A stretch of 64,000 nucleotides of DNA from Streptomyces sp. SID13031. Its GTDB lineage: Bacteria > Actinomycetota > Actinomycetes > Propionibacteriales > Kribbellaceae. The notes below the pieces were generated by a model, which was not told where the DNA came from, did no database searches, and saw nothing but the letters and a program-made list of their open reading frames with translations. Positions 24,971-33,771 of the stretch are shown here, piece after piece. The stretch covers positions 616,662-680,661 of the forward strand of contig NZ_JAAGLV010000002.1 of assembly GCF_010548305.1 (NCBI RefSeq), in the 5' to 3' direction. Within the stretch, counting starts at the first letter, position 1. Each line of letters begins with the position of its first letter. A program made the position numbers and the translations under genes.

Positions 24971-25414
24971 ATGGACATGAAGCTCGAGGTATTGGTTATC
25001 CCCGTCAGTGACGTCGACAAGGCGAAGGACTTCTACGTGCAGCTCGGCTGGCGGCTCGACGCCGACTTCGCCACCGAGAAGGGGTTCCGGGTCGTGCAGG
25101 TCACGCCGCCGGGTTCGGACGCCTCCATCATCTTCGGCGACCAGGTGTCGGCGAGCGCGCCCGGCTCGGTACAGGGTCTCCAGCTGGTCGTCAACGACAT
25201 CGAGGCGGCTCGTGCGGAGCTCGTCGCCAAGGGTGCCGACGTCAGCGGGGTCTGGCACGACGCCGACGGGGTCTTCCACCACGCCGGGGAGGACAACCGG
25301 GTAGCGGGTCCGCACCCCGACCGCGCCAGCTACGGCTCTTTCCTCTCCTTCAGCGACCCGGACGGCAACGGCTGGATCGTTCAGGAAGTCGTCACCCGGC
25401 TGCCGGGTCGCTGA
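24971..25414 (+). CDS. VOC-family (glyoxalase/dioxygenase-like) protein
   Basis: A 147-residue protein with two beta-alpha-beta-beta-beta modules of the vicinal oxygen chelate fold. It begins LEVLVIPVSDVDKAKDFYVQ, with LGWRLDADFA, and ends FSDPDGNGWIVQEV, both typical. Metal ligands common to active members (His/Glu) are only partly evident, so the reaction is unknown; it may be a dioxygenase-like enzyme or a drug-binding protein. It lies 28 bp upstream of a small gene and the disulfide reductase, probably one unit. Confidence 0.88.
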   Translation: MDMKLEVLVIPVSDVDKAKDFYVQLGWRLDADFATEKGFRVVQVTPPGSDASIIFGDQVSASAPGSVQGLQLVVNDIEAARAELVAKGADVSGVWHDADGVFHHAGEDNRVAGPHPDRASYGSFLSFSDPDGNGWIVQEVVTRLPGR

Positions 25415-25441
25415 CCGGATCAACGAGAGAGGACTGCGACG

Positions 25442-25639
25442 ATGGACGCGGTGGAAGACCAGACCGGGATCATTCTCGACGTGCTGCAGCGGGCTGCGGC
25501 AGCGCACGGAGTACACGAGGCGGAAGAGCTCGGCGGCAGGTTCGACGAGCAGTGGCCGCAGTGGTACGCAGCGCACATGACGAGGACGCTGGCGGAGAGT
25601 GGGTACCGGATCATCCGGACCACTGACGACGACAAGTAA
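25442..25639 (+). CDS. Small hypothetical protein
   Basis: A 65-residue, mostly helical acidic protein with tryptophans ([20 protein letters not shown]). No family is recognised. GAGAGAGGA gives a good ribosome site. It sits between a VOC protein and a flavin disulfide reductase, 27 bp and 13 bp away, so co-transcription is likely. Confidence 0.65.
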   Translation: MDAVEDQTGIILDVLQRAAAAHGVHEAEELGGRFDEQWPQWYAAHMTRTLAESGYRIIRTTDDDK

Positions 25640-25652
25640 GGCGGAGCGGGCG

Positions 25653-27056
25653 ATGGGAACGACGGAGTACGACGTCATCGTGCTGGGGGCCGGCGCGGTG
25701 GGGGAGAACGTCGCCGACCGTGTGGTCAAGGGCGGCCTGACCGCGGTGATCGTGGAGAGCGAGCTCGTCGGCGGCGAGTGTTCCTATTGGGCCTGCATGC
25801 CCTCGAAGGCGCTGCTGCGGTCAGCGCAGGTACTGCGCGCTGCGCGGCGCGTGCCCGGCGCGGCCCAGGCGGTGACCGGTGAGCTGGACGTCCAGGCTGT
25901 GCTCGACCGGCGCGACGGGTTCACCAGCCACTGGGAGGACGACGGTCAGGTGAAGTGGCTGGACAGCGCCGGCATCTCGCTGGTCCGCGGCCACGGGCGG
26001 ATCACCGGCGAGAAGCAGGTGACCGTCGGGGACCAGGTGCTGACCGCGCGGCACGCGGTCGTGGTGTCGACCGGCTCCGACGGGCTCGTGCCCGACATCC
26101 CGGGGCTGCGCGACGCCGACCCGTGGACGAGCCGCGACGCGACCAGCGTGAAGACGGTCCCGCGGAGCCTGGCGATCATCGGTGGCGGCGTCGTGGCCGT
26201 CGAGATGGCGTCGGCCTTCGCGGGCTTCGGTACGACGGTCACCGTGATCGCCCGCAGCGGACTGCTCGAATCGATGGAGCCCTTCGCCGGCGAGCAGGTG
26301 GCCGACGGGCTGCGTGAGCTGGGCGCCACCTTGTTGCTCAACACGGAGACGAAGAGCGTGAAGCGGCTGGACGACCAGGTCGCTCTGGAGCTGAGCGACG
26401 GCTCGACCGTCTCGGCTCAGGAGGTACTGGTCGCGACCGGGCGCACGCCGCGCACCGGGGACATCGGCCTGGAGACCATCGGGCTCGAGCCCGGCAGCTG
26501 GCTCGACGTCGATGACACTTTGCTGGTCCGCGGCTACGACTGGCTGTACGCCGGGGGCGATGTCAACCATCGCGCGCTGCTCACCCATCAAGGCAAGTAC
26601 CAGGCGCGCGCTGCCGGTGACGTGATCGCCGCCCGCGCGCACGGCAAGCCGGTGTCGGACGCGCCGTGGGGGACCCACGTGGCGACGGCGGATCACGAAG
26701 CCGTACCGCAGGTCACCTTCACCGACCCCGAGGTCGCGTCGATCGGCCTGACGGCGGCCGGCGCGAAGCAGGCGGGTTACCAGACCCGCGTCGTCGACTA
26801 CGAGATCGGCAACGTCGCGGGCGCGAGCGTGCACGCCGACGGCTACCAGGGCACCGCCCGGATGGTCGTCGACGAGCAGCGCAAGGTGATCCTCGGCGTC
26901 ACCTTCGTCGGCCCGGACGTCGCCGATCTGTTGCAGGCGGCAACCGTCGCGGTGGTCGGCGAGGTCCCGCTCGACCGGCTCTGGCACGCGGTACCGGCGT
27001 ACCCGACGATCAACGAGATCTGGCTGCGTCTGCTGGAGACCTACGGCCGACCGTGA
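25653..27056 (+). CDS. FAD-dependent pyridine nucleotide-disulfide oxidoreductase (class I)
   Basis: A 467-residue flavoprotein. It has an FAD motif [17 protein letters not shown], the redox-active pair in [16 protein letters not shown] (Cys-x4-Cys), an NAD(P) motif [15 protein letters not shown], and a second FAD motif near YAGGDVN. The C-terminal [13 protein letters not shown] retains the His/Glu pair of lipoamide, mycothione and mercuric reductases. The exact substrate is not clear. ATG 25653 with GGAGCGGG upstream is preferred; the frame is open to 25599 inside the previous gene. Confidence 0.9.
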   Translation: MGTTEYDVIVLGAGAVGENVADRVVKGGLTAVIVESELVGGECSYWACMPSKALLRSAQVLRAARRVPGAAQAVTGELDVQAVLDRRDGFTSHWEDDGQVKWLDSAGISLVRGHGRITGEKQVTVGDQVLTARHAVVVSTGSDGLVPDIPGLRDADPWTSRDATSVKTVPRSLAIIGGGVVAVEMASAFAGFGTTVTVIARSGLLESMEPFAGEQVADGLRELGATLLLNTETKSVKRLDDQVALELSDGSTVSAQEVLVATGRTPRTGDIGLETIGLEPGSWLDVDDTLLVRGYDWLYAGGDVNHRALLTHQGKYQARAAGDVIAARAHGKPVSDAPWGTHVATADHEAVPQVTFTDPEVASIGLTAAGAKQAGYQTRVVDYEIGNVAGASVHADGYQGTARMVVDEQRKVILGVTFVGPDVADLLQAATVAVVGEVPLDRLWHAVPAYPTINEIWLRLLETYGRP

Positions 27057-27059
27057 ACT

Positions 27060-28001
27060 TCAGTTGAGGTTGGTGTTCCTTCTGGTCGCCAGGATCAGCG
27101 CGGGCAGGGTGACGGCCAGGGCCAGCAGGACGGTGGTGCTCGGTTGTGGGTGGAAAGCCCGCAGCGTCGAATCGGTCAGGATCGCCTCGGTGCGAGCGAT
27201 CGCGAACGCGGCGACCGGGATCGTCCAGCGGTAGTCGCGGGTGATGATCGTCGCCCAACCGGCGGCGATCACGGTCGCGACCTCGACGACGAACTGCCCG
27301 CGCTGGAACCACGGGTCATAGGAGGCGACGTGCAGGCCGCCGGCCACGAACATGGCGAGCACGACCGGGATGAGCCAGCGGTAGGATCGCTTTCGCCTTG
27401 TGCTGGAGGCCGCACAGGCGGCCGATGCTGCCAGCAACAACACTGGAAGAAAGATGTCGTGGGCAAGGATCGGTGCGCCTAGCCCGTAGTAGCTCGCGCC
27501 GCCCACACCCTGGTCGCCGAAGACGTTCGAGGTGCCGACGGCCGCGCCGGCGTAGATCATCGCCGCCGCGGCCGGTACTGCTATCCACGCCCGGCCGCGC
27601 AGGATCGCGATGAAGGCGATCAGCGGGAGCAGCCCGTAGGGGAGCAGGCGGGTTCGGGTGCCGTCGCCGATCGCCCAGGGGTACCAGCCGTTGAAGTGGA
27701 AGTTGATCGCGTGCGGCGACGGGTCGATGTGCAGCGTCCAGTTCCAGACGTCTTGCAGATAAGGGGTCAGTGCGAGGAGGGCAAGCCAGAGCGCGGCCAG
27801 TTGCAGGCCGTCCCGCCACCACGGCCCGCCGTCAATAGCTTCCCTGACTCGCGCCTGGAACGCGCCGCGGAGCAAGGCGATTGCCTCGCGCAACGGTGGC
27901 CACTCGCGGCCGGGATGGGCTTCGCTGAGACAGGCCAGCAGTTCGTCGCCGTGGGTGTCGCGGTAGGCCTTGGGATAGGCGAGCAGAACGAGACGATTCA
28001 C
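27060..28001 (-). CDS. Membrane protein paired with PadR (YPxxYRxxHG start)
   Basis: A 313-residue protein. The short N-terminal motif VLLAYPKAYRDTHGDELLAC precedes about eight transmembrane helices. The start is a GTG at 28001 that overlaps the PadR stop (GTGA), so the two genes are translationally coupled. A second PadR gene at 53237 has the same arrangement with LLRLYPPAYRAAYGHEIL. The function is unknown. The pairing resembles PadR-controlled membrane proteins common in actinomycetes, where the cytoplasmic N-terminal motif is the conserved part. Confidence 0.75.
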   Translation of the reverse strand: MNRLVLLAYPKAYRDTHGDELLACLSEAHPGREWPPLREAIALLRGAFQARVREAIDGGPWWRDGLQLAALWLALLALTPYLQDVWNWTLHIDPSPHAINFHFNGWYPWAIGDGTRTRLLPYGLLPLIAFIAILRGRAWIAVPAAAAMIYAGAAVGTSNVFGDQGVGGASYYGLGAPILAHDIFLPVLLLAASAACAASSTRRKRSYRWLIPVVLAMFVAGGLHVASYDPWFQRGQFVVEVATVIAAGWATIITRDYRWTIPVAAFAIARTEAILTDSTLRAFHPQPSTTVLLALAVTLPALILATRRNTNLN

Positions 28002-28330
28002 GCTTCGGCCGTCCGGGGGCGGTCGATGACGACGTGTGCCGCCTGCTGCATGCGCAGGGCTTCGCGCTGCAGGGCCGCGTTGCCGTCGTCGGTCAGGCGG
28101 TAGTACCGGCGGGCGCGGCCGTCGACGATCTCCTCGTGGTCGGCCTTGACCAGACCGGCGCGTTCGAGCCGCTCCAGGGCTCCGTAGAGGGTTCCGACGG
28201 CGAGCCGGAGCCGCCCGTCGGTGGCTTGTTCGGTGGCTTTGATGATGCCGTAACCGTGCAGTGGGCCGTCCAGAAGGGCGGCCAGCAGGAAGTACTGCGA
28301 CTCGGTCAACGTCGGCTGCTGGATCCTCAC
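27998..28330 (-). CDS. PadR-family regulator
   Basis: A 110-residue PadR winged-helix protein: LTESQYFLLAALLDGPLHGY at residues 7-26, then GTLYGALERLERAGLV and the wing GRARRYYRLTDDG. It starts at GTG 28330. A TATATAT tract within CGAGTATATATCG lies a few bases upstream (28338-28350), a plausible site for its own repression. PadR proteins sense small molecules, often phenolics or drugs, and repress adjacent genes. Confidence 0.9.
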   Translation of the reverse strand: MRIQQPTLTESQYFLLAALLDGPLHGYGIIKATEQATDGRLRLAVGTLYGALERLERAGLVKADHEEIVDGRARRYYRLTDDGNAALQREALRMQQAAHVVIDRPRTAEA

Positions 28331-28400
28331 GATGGCGAGTATATATCGGCCCGCGAAGCATGTCGGACGGTGGGGGCCTGGCCATTGACGACGGATTATC

Positions 28401-28421
28401 TGTTAGGTAACTTTCCTAACA
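28401..28421. promoter_or_regulatory. Inverted repeat TGTTAGG-N7-CCTAACA
   Basis: Perfect 7-bp arms surround TAACTTT, 31 bp before the start of a secreted phosphoesterase gene. The GTTAGG..CCTAAC form resembles ROK/sugar-responsive operators known upstream of actinomycete exoenzymes. The specific regulator is unknown. Confidence 0.55.
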
Positions 28422-28451
28422 ATTCTCCAACCGCCCCTGGGAGTCGGTCTT

Positions 28452-30047
28452 ATGTTCAAACGCTTGCGAAGTTCGGCAGTCCTGTTACCACTATTGATCG
28501 TGGCCGGCCTCGGTGTCGGCAGTGCGACCGCCGGGGTCACCGCGGATGTCCTGTTGTCCCGGCAAAAACCAGTCATCACCTCCAGCAACGAGAGCACCTC
28601 GCTGGCCGGCGACAAGGCCGTCGATGGCAGTACGACGACCCGTTGGGCGAGTGACGAGGGAGCGGATCCGCAGTGGATCCGGGTCGATCTCGGGCAGCCG
28701 GCCTCGGTCAAGCGGGTCAAGCTGAGCTGGGAAGCCGCCTACGGCAAGGCGTACCGGATCGAGGTCTCCGATGACGGGACCAACTTCACCTCCATCAAGT
28801 CGGTGACGAACGGCAACGGTGCGACCGACGACCTGACCGGCCTCGACGGCCACGGCCGGTACGTCCGGCTGGTCGGGACCCAGCGAGGCACCGCGTACGG
28901 CTATTCGCTGTTCGAGCTGGAGGTCTACGGCACCGCCGACTCGAGTGGCGACACCCAGGCCCCGACGGTGCCGACCGGCCTGACCTCCACGGCCGTCACG
29001 GCGACGACGGCCGCGTTGTCCTGGACCGCGTCGACCGACAACATCGGCGTCAGCGGGTACGACGTACTGCGCGACGGCGTTGTGGTCACGACGGTCAGCA
29101 CCACACAGTTCAACGACACCGGGCTGACGGCCAACACGTCGTACCAGTACTCCGTGCGCGCTCGTGACCTGGCCGGCAACGTCTCCGGGGCGAGCGCCGC
29201 GATCACGGTCAAGACCAGCGTGGGTGGTACAGGGGGCTTCGTCCTCGCCGCCGCCGGTGACATCGCGGACCAGTGCACCGCGTCCTCCAGCGACTGCATC
29301 CACCCCAAGACCGCGAAGCTGGTCGACTTCATCAAGCCCGCGAACGTGCTCACGATGGGCGACAACCAGTACGACGACGCGCATCTGTCGGACTTCCAGA
29401 ACTACTACGACAAGTCGTGGGGCAAGTTCAAGTCCATCACCAAGCCGGTGCCCGGTAACCACGAGGGTTACGACGAGCCGGCCTTCAACGGGTACGACAA
29501 GTACTTCGGCGCGGCGATCGCGAAGCCGCAGGGCAAGCGGTACTACAGCTGGGAGAAGGGCAACTGGCACTTCATCGCGATCGACTCCAACGACTTCGTC
29601 ACCCATGACAAGGCCGCCGAGCCGGCCCAGATCACCTGGCTGAAGGCGGATCTGGCCAAGAACACCAAGGGCTGTGTCGCCGCGTACTTCCACCACCCGC
29701 GCTACAGCTCGGGTGACCACGGCGACAACATCGACAGCATCGAACTGTGGAACATCCTGGTCGATGCCAAGGCCGACCTGGTGCTCAACGGTCACGACCA
29801 CCACTACGAGCGCTTCCTGCCGCAGAACAAGAACGGGCAGCTCGACCCGAACGGCCCGGTCCAGATCATCGGTGGCACCGGCGGCAAGGACCTGTACCCG
29901 CCGAAGACCGCGCACCCGGCCACGGCCAAGCTCCTCGAGACCTTCGGCGTGCTGAAGCTCTCGATGACCGACACCACTTTCCAGAGCCAGCTACTCGGTC
30001 TCGATCAGCAGGTACTGGACAGCAGCCCGACCTACACCTGCCACTGA
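28452..30047 (+). CDS. Secreted metallophosphoesterase with discoidin and FN3 domains
   Basis: A 531-residue exported protein. It has a signal peptide (about 1-30), a F5/8-type C (discoidin) domain (about 35-160, WIRVDLGQPASVKRVKLSW), a fibronectin III domain (about 175-262), and a calcineurin-like phosphoesterase domain (about 275-520). Metal ligands are visible in AAAGDIADQ, TMGDNQYDD, GNHEGYDEP, YFHHPRYSSG and LNGHDHHYER. It probably releases phosphate from organic phosphoesters outside the cell, with the other domains anchoring it to polysaccharide. An inverted repeat lies just upstream. Confidence 0.9.
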   Translation: MFKRLRSSAVLLPLLIVAGLGVGSATAGVTADVLLSRQKPVITSSNESTSLAGDKAVDGSTTTRWASDEGADPQWIRVDLGQPASVKRVKLSWEAAYGKAYRIEVSDDGTNFTSIKSVTNGNGATDDLTGLDGHGRYVRLVGTQRGTAYGYSLFELEVYGTADSSGDTQAPTVPTGLTSTAVTATTAALSWTASTDNIGVSGYDVLRDGVVVTTVSTTQFNDTGLTANTSYQYSVRARDLAGNVSGASAAITVKTSVGGTGGFVLAAAGDIADQCTASSSDCIHPKTAKLVDFIKPANVLTMGDNQYDDAHLSDFQNYYDKSWGKFKSITKPVPGNHEGYDEPAFNGYDKYFGAAIAKPQGKRYYSWEKGNWHFIAIDSNDFVTHDKAAEPAQITWLKADLAKNTKGCVAAYFHHPRYSSGDHGDNIDSIELWNILVDAKADLVLNGHDHHYERFLPQNKNGQLDPNGPVQIIGGTGGKDLYPPKTAHPATAKLLETFGVLKLSMTDTTFQSQLLGLDQQVLDSSPTYTCH

Positions 30048-30058
30048 CGGGCTGAGCC

Positions 30059-31291
30059 ATGTACCTCGCCGAGACTCGTAGTAGTGGCCCGTCGAAGCAG
30101 GTCGACCGCCTGTGGCGCCGGGTGCCGGCCAACGTGCTGGCTCTCGGCGTGGTCAGCCTGGTCACCGACATCTCCTCCGAGATGGTGACGGCGATCCTGC
30201 CGCTCTACCTGGTGATCGGGCTGGGCCTGAACCCCTTGCAGTTCGGTTTGCTGGACGGGCTCTACGCCGGGGCGACCGCAGTACTGCGACTCGTCGGCGG
30301 GCATGTAGCCGATCGCTGGCGGCGGCTCAAAGCCGTCGCCGGCATCGGCTACGGGTTGTCAGCAGTTTGCAAGCTCGGGCTGCTGGCGGCCGGTTCGTCG
30401 GTCGCCGCGATCGGCGGCGTGCTTGCCGTCGACCGGGCTGGAAAGGGCATCCGTACTGCGCCGCGCGACGCGCTGATCTCGTTGAGCAGCAAGCCGGAGA
30501 CGCTGGGACGGTCCTTCGGTGTGCATCGGGCCCTGGACACTTTCGGCGCCTTTCTCGGGCCGATCGTCGCTGCCGGCGTCTTGTGGGCGAGCCTGGGAGA
30601 CTTCGACGCCGTCTTCGTCGTCAGCTTCTGTATCGCAATGTGCGGCGTGCTGCTGCTGGTGCTCCTGGTCAAGGATCACCCGCGGTCGGGGCCTGCCGTC
30701 GCCAGGTCCTTGCGGAGCATGCTCGGGTTGCTGAGCATCAAGGCCTTCCGGCGGTGTTGCGGCTGGGCCGCCATGCTGGGGTTGGTGACGATCACCGACT
30801 CCTTCGTCTATCTGGCATTGCAGCGTCGGTGGGACGTCAGCACCACGCTGTTTCCTTTGCTGCCCATCGGTACTGCGGGGACCTTTCTGCTGCTGGCCGT
30901 TCCGTTGGGGCGGCTTGCTGACCGGGTTGGGCGGTGGAAGCTCTTCCTGGCCGGGCATGCGGCTCTGGTGCTCGCGCTGCTGCTCTTGTGTGGTCCGGTG
31001 AAGAGTCCTTGGCTCGCGGTTCTGGCGTTGGCGTTGCATGGTGCCTTCTACGCCGCGACTGACGGAGTACTACCTGCTGCGGCCGGTCCTTTGCTTCCTG
31101 AGCACTTGAGAGCGAGTGGGATGGCGCTGCTCCAGACGGGACAGGCCTTGGCCCGGATGGTGTCGGCTGTGCTCGTCGGCCTGGTGTGGACGCTGTGGGA
31201 TCTCCGGCCGGCGCTGCTCGTCACCACGGCCGCACTGCTGGTGGTCACGATCGCGGCCGCCGTCGTCCGACCTTGGGAGGAAGCACGATGA
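30059..31291 (+). CDS. MFS transporter
   Basis: A 410-residue protein with about twelve transmembrane helices. VSLVTDISSEMVTAILPLYL near residue 28 and RLVGGHVADRWRRLKAV, the loop 2-3 motif, show the major facilitator superfamily; AGKGIRTAPRDALISL in the fourth-helix loop resembles a subgroup of uncharacterised multidrug-like exporters. It begins 12 bp after the phosphoesterase stop and overlaps the following gene (ATGA). The substrate is unknown. Confidence 0.9.
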   Translation: MYLAETRSSGPSKQVDRLWRRVPANVLALGVVSLVTDISSEMVTAILPLYLVIGLGLNPLQFGLLDGLYAGATAVLRLVGGHVADRWRRLKAVAGIGYGLSAVCKLGLLAAGSSVAAIGGVLAVDRAGKGIRTAPRDALISLSSKPETLGRSFGVHRALDTFGAFLGPIVAAGVLWASLGDFDAVFVVSFCIAMCGVLLLVLLVKDHPRSGPAVARSLRSMLGLLSIKAFRRCCGWAAMLGLVTITDSFVYLALQRRWDVSTTLFPLLPIGTAGTFLLLAVPLGRLADRVGRWKLFLAGHAALVLALLLLCGPVKSPWLAVLALALHGAFYAATDGVLPAAAGPLLPEHLRASGMALLQTGQALARMVSAVLVGLVWTLWDLRPALLVTTAALLVVTIAAAVVRPWEEAR

Positions 31292-32268
31292 AGAAGGTCC
31301 TGGTCGGTGCCCTCGGCATGATCTTGCTGCTCGGGGCGGCAACCCTGTACGTCGTCCAGGCGCGGGGTGGCGGCCCAACGGTCAACGCCCGGCCGGTGGT
31401 GTCCGGGCAGCTGACGCTTGCCCCCGGCAACCTGTACTTCCGGAATCTTGCCGAAGGCCCCGATCAGGGGAAGCTGGCCGCGGTGTCGGTTGCTGATCCC
31501 GATGGTCCTCGTCAGGTCGGTGATCTGCACTGCGATCGGTTCGCGACCGCTCGTGGTACGAGCATCTGTTTGCGCACCAAGCCAGGGTCGCTGCCGCCGT
31601 ACACCGAGATGCTCGTGCTCGGGCCGGAGCTCGCGATCAAGCACCAGGAGACGCTGCCCGGTACGCCGAGCCGCGCGCGGGTCTCGCCGGACGGGAAGAT
31701 CGTCAACTGGACTCTGTTCGTCAGCGGTGACTCGTACTCGGCGACCGGGTTCTCCACGCGCAGCGGCCTGTACCAGGTCGACAGTGGGCAGTTGGTGAAG
31801 AGCATCGAGGAGTTGCCGGTGTTCGTCGACGGGAAGCGCTACTTCGCCTCGGACGTCAACTACTGGGGTATCACCTTCGCCGCCGACGGCAACCGCTTCT
31901 ACGTCACGCTGGGGAGCAAGGGAAAGACCTACCTGATCGAGGCGGATTTCCGCGAGTACCAGGGCGAGGCCATCCTCCAGAACGTCGAGTGCCCGTCGCT
32001 GTCACCGGACGGCCGGCGGATCGCGTACAAGCAGAAGAAGCCCGACGGGAACTGGCGCCTCGCAGTACTGGACCTGGCCACCCGCCACGTCACCCACCCC
32101 GCCGAGACCCGCTCAGTCGACGACCAGCCCCTCTGGCGCAACGCCACCACCCTGCTCTACACCCTCCGCCGAGACACCAACACCTCCGACATCTGGTCAA
32201 CCCCAACAACCCCCACCGGCACCCCCACCCTCCTAATCCCAGACGCAGCCTCACCCGCCCTCCGCTGA
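31288..32268 (+). CDS. Exported TolB-like beta-propeller protein
   Basis: A 326-residue protein with an N-terminal membrane anchor or signal (MKKVLVGALGMILLLGAATL) and a beta-propeller recognised by repeats such as ARVSPDGKIVNWTLF, GITFAADGNRFYVTL and PSLSPDGRRIAYKQKK. It has no obvious catalytic residues. ATG 31288 overlaps the MFS stop by 4 bp, so both are one unit; a role in presenting or sensing the transported compound is speculative. The tail is Pro/Thr-rich. Confidence 0.8.
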   Translation: MKKVLVGALGMILLLGAATLYVVQARGGGPTVNARPVVSGQLTLAPGNLYFRNLAEGPDQGKLAAVSVADPDGPRQVGDLHCDRFATARGTSICLRTKPGSLPPYTEMLVLGPELAIKHQETLPGTPSRARVSPDGKIVNWTLFVSGDSYSATGFSTRSGLYQVDSGQLVKSIEELPVFVDGKRYFASDVNYWGITFAADGNRFYVTLGSKGKTYLIEADFREYQGEAILQNVECPSLSPDGRRIAYKQKKPDGNWRLAVLDLATRHVTHPAETRSVDDQPLWRNATTLLYTLRRDTNTSDIWSTPTTPTGTPTLLIPDAASPALR

Positions 32269-32335
32269 ACCTGCCGTTCTGAGGGAACCTCGGCCTGCTG
32301 TCATCCTGTCTATCAGGTGTGAGGGTGGGTGAGGT

Positions 32336-32833
32336 GTGAGCGGGGACGAGGACTTCAGCGACTACGTGGCGGCGCGGTGGCCGAGTTTGGTGCGGGCTGC
32401 CGTGTTGCTGGGGTGTTCGTTGCCTGAGGCTGAGGATCTTGTTCAGACCACCCTGGAACGGTGCTTGCTGAAGTGGGACAAGGTGCGGGTGGCCGAGGAC
32501 CGGAATGCTTATGTCCATCGGGTGCTGATCAATCAGTTCATCTCCGCCCGCCGGCGCCGGTGGACCGGTGAGAAGCCGGCGGCGGTACTGCCCGATCAGC
32601 CGAGCCTTGACCAGACGATCGGGATCGACGACTCCGATGCGGTGATGCGGGCGCTCGACCGGCTGACCAGGGAGCAGCGCGCTGCCGTCGTACTGCGGTA
32701 CTACGCCCACCTGAGCGAGCAACAGATGGCATCGGTGCTCGGGATCGCTTCCGGCACCGTGAAGAGCCGGCTGGCGCGGGCGTTGAAGACGCTGGCCCAG
32801 GACCCCGACCTGGCAGAACTGCGAGGAATCTGA
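32336..32833 (+). CDS. ECF sigma factor, SigE-like actinomycete family
   Basis: A 165-residue sigma factor: region 2 (about residues 10-75; LGCSLPEAEDLVQTTLERCL) and region 4 (about 100-155; REQRAAVVLRYYAHLSEQQM, then ASVLGIASGTVKSRLARAL). It matches the TIGR02983 SigE-like group. The GTG at 32336 follows GAGG. The next gene overlaps by one base (TGATG) and encodes a single-pass membrane protein, as expected of an anti-sigma partner. Confidence 0.92.
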   Translation: MSGDEDFSDYVAARWPSLVRAAVLLGCSLPEAEDLVQTTLERCLLKWDKVRVAEDRNAYVHRVLINQFISARRRRWTGEKPAAVLPDQPSLDQTIGIDDSDAVMRALDRLTREQRAAVVLRYYAHLSEQQMASVLGIASGTVKSRLARALKTLAQDPDLAELRGI

Positions 32834-33753
32834 TGAACGAGTCACAGCTGACCGAGCTGCTGGAGCGGGCGGGCGAGCGGATAAAGGTGAGGCCGGCGCT
32901 GATCGACGCGATGCGCGCGGGTGCCACCCGGCGCAGGCGGCGTCGTACGGCGGTGATCTCGCTCGCTGCCGTGGTGGGCGTGCTGGTGGCTGCCGGTGGA
33001 ACCGCGCTGCTGGTTGCCCCTGGCATCAACCCGGACAGGACACAGGTGCCGGTGGCAACCAAGGGGCCGATTCCGGTGCCGACAGCAACCAACGGCAACG
33101 GCAACGGCAACGGCGTACCGGCCGGGATGCGGCTGGTCGGTCTCGGACGGGTGGCGATCGCGGTGCCCGCGGGGTGGGGAACGAACCAAGTCCACTGCGG
33201 GACACCGCAGAGCGACACGGTCCTGATCGACGAGTTGTTCGTGACGTTGTGCGCGACGCGCCGACCCGCTGGGGTGGACAGCGTGAGGGTGGGGATCGGT
33301 GTGGCCCAGGTGCAGTACAGCTACAACTTCCACGCCGACGAGACCTTCGAGATCGACGGGGTCCGGGCTGAGCGGCAACGCACGACCTGTGGGCCGGGCA
33401 TGCTCGGCGGTCACGAGATCTGCACCGGGATCGTGCTGGTGCCCTCGCTGGGGACCTGGTTCGTCGCAGACTCGTCGACGAGTGCCGAGGAGGTCGATCG
33501 CATCCTCGAGCGCATCGTGGTGGTTCCCGATCGGGTCGGCGTACCGGAGTCCGGGCCTGTTGTTTCCAAGGGCGGTGGAAGCTCCGGCCGGAGGTACGCT
33601 GAGCTGCTCCGCAGCCTCGGGCTCGAGGTCGAGACCAAGACGCTGAGCAACCCGGACTACGGACCAGGGGCGCTCCTGAAGGTCTCACCCTTCCCGGGCA
33701 CGATGCTGAAGCCGGGATCGACCGTCACGATTACAGTCGTCGCGAAGCGCTGA
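32833..33753 (+). CDS. Single-pass membrane protein with PASTA-like domain, partner of the SigE-like factor
   Basis: A 306-residue protein. It has a short basic cytoplasmic part (residues 1-38), one transmembrane helix (about 39-62, VISLAAVVGVLVAAGGTALL), a low-complexity TNGNGNGNG stretch encoded by GGCAAC repeats, an unknown extracellular region, and a PASTA-like C-terminal domain ending SPFPGTMLKPGSTVTITVV. The start overlaps the sigma gene stop. By position it should be the anti-sigma or signal-sensing partner, although no zinc anti-sigma motif is present. PASTA modules usually bind peptidoglycan or muropeptides. Confidence 0.75.
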   Translation: MNESQLTELLERAGERIKVRPALIDAMRAGATRRRRRRTAVISLAAVVGVLVAAGGTALLVAPGINPDRTQVPVATKGPIPVPTATNGNGNGNGVPAGMRLVGLGRVAIAVPAGWGTNQVHCGTPQSDTVLIDELFVTLCATRRPAGVDSVRVGIGVAQVQYSYNFHADETFEIDGVRAERQRTTCGPGMLGGHEICTGIVLVPSLGTWFVADSSTSAEEVDRILERIVVVPDRVGVPESGPVVSKGGGSSGRRYAELLRSLGLEVETKTLSNPDYGPGALLKVSPFPGTMLKPGSTVTITVVAKR

Positions 33754-33771
33754 TCCTGCGAAAATAGAGGT

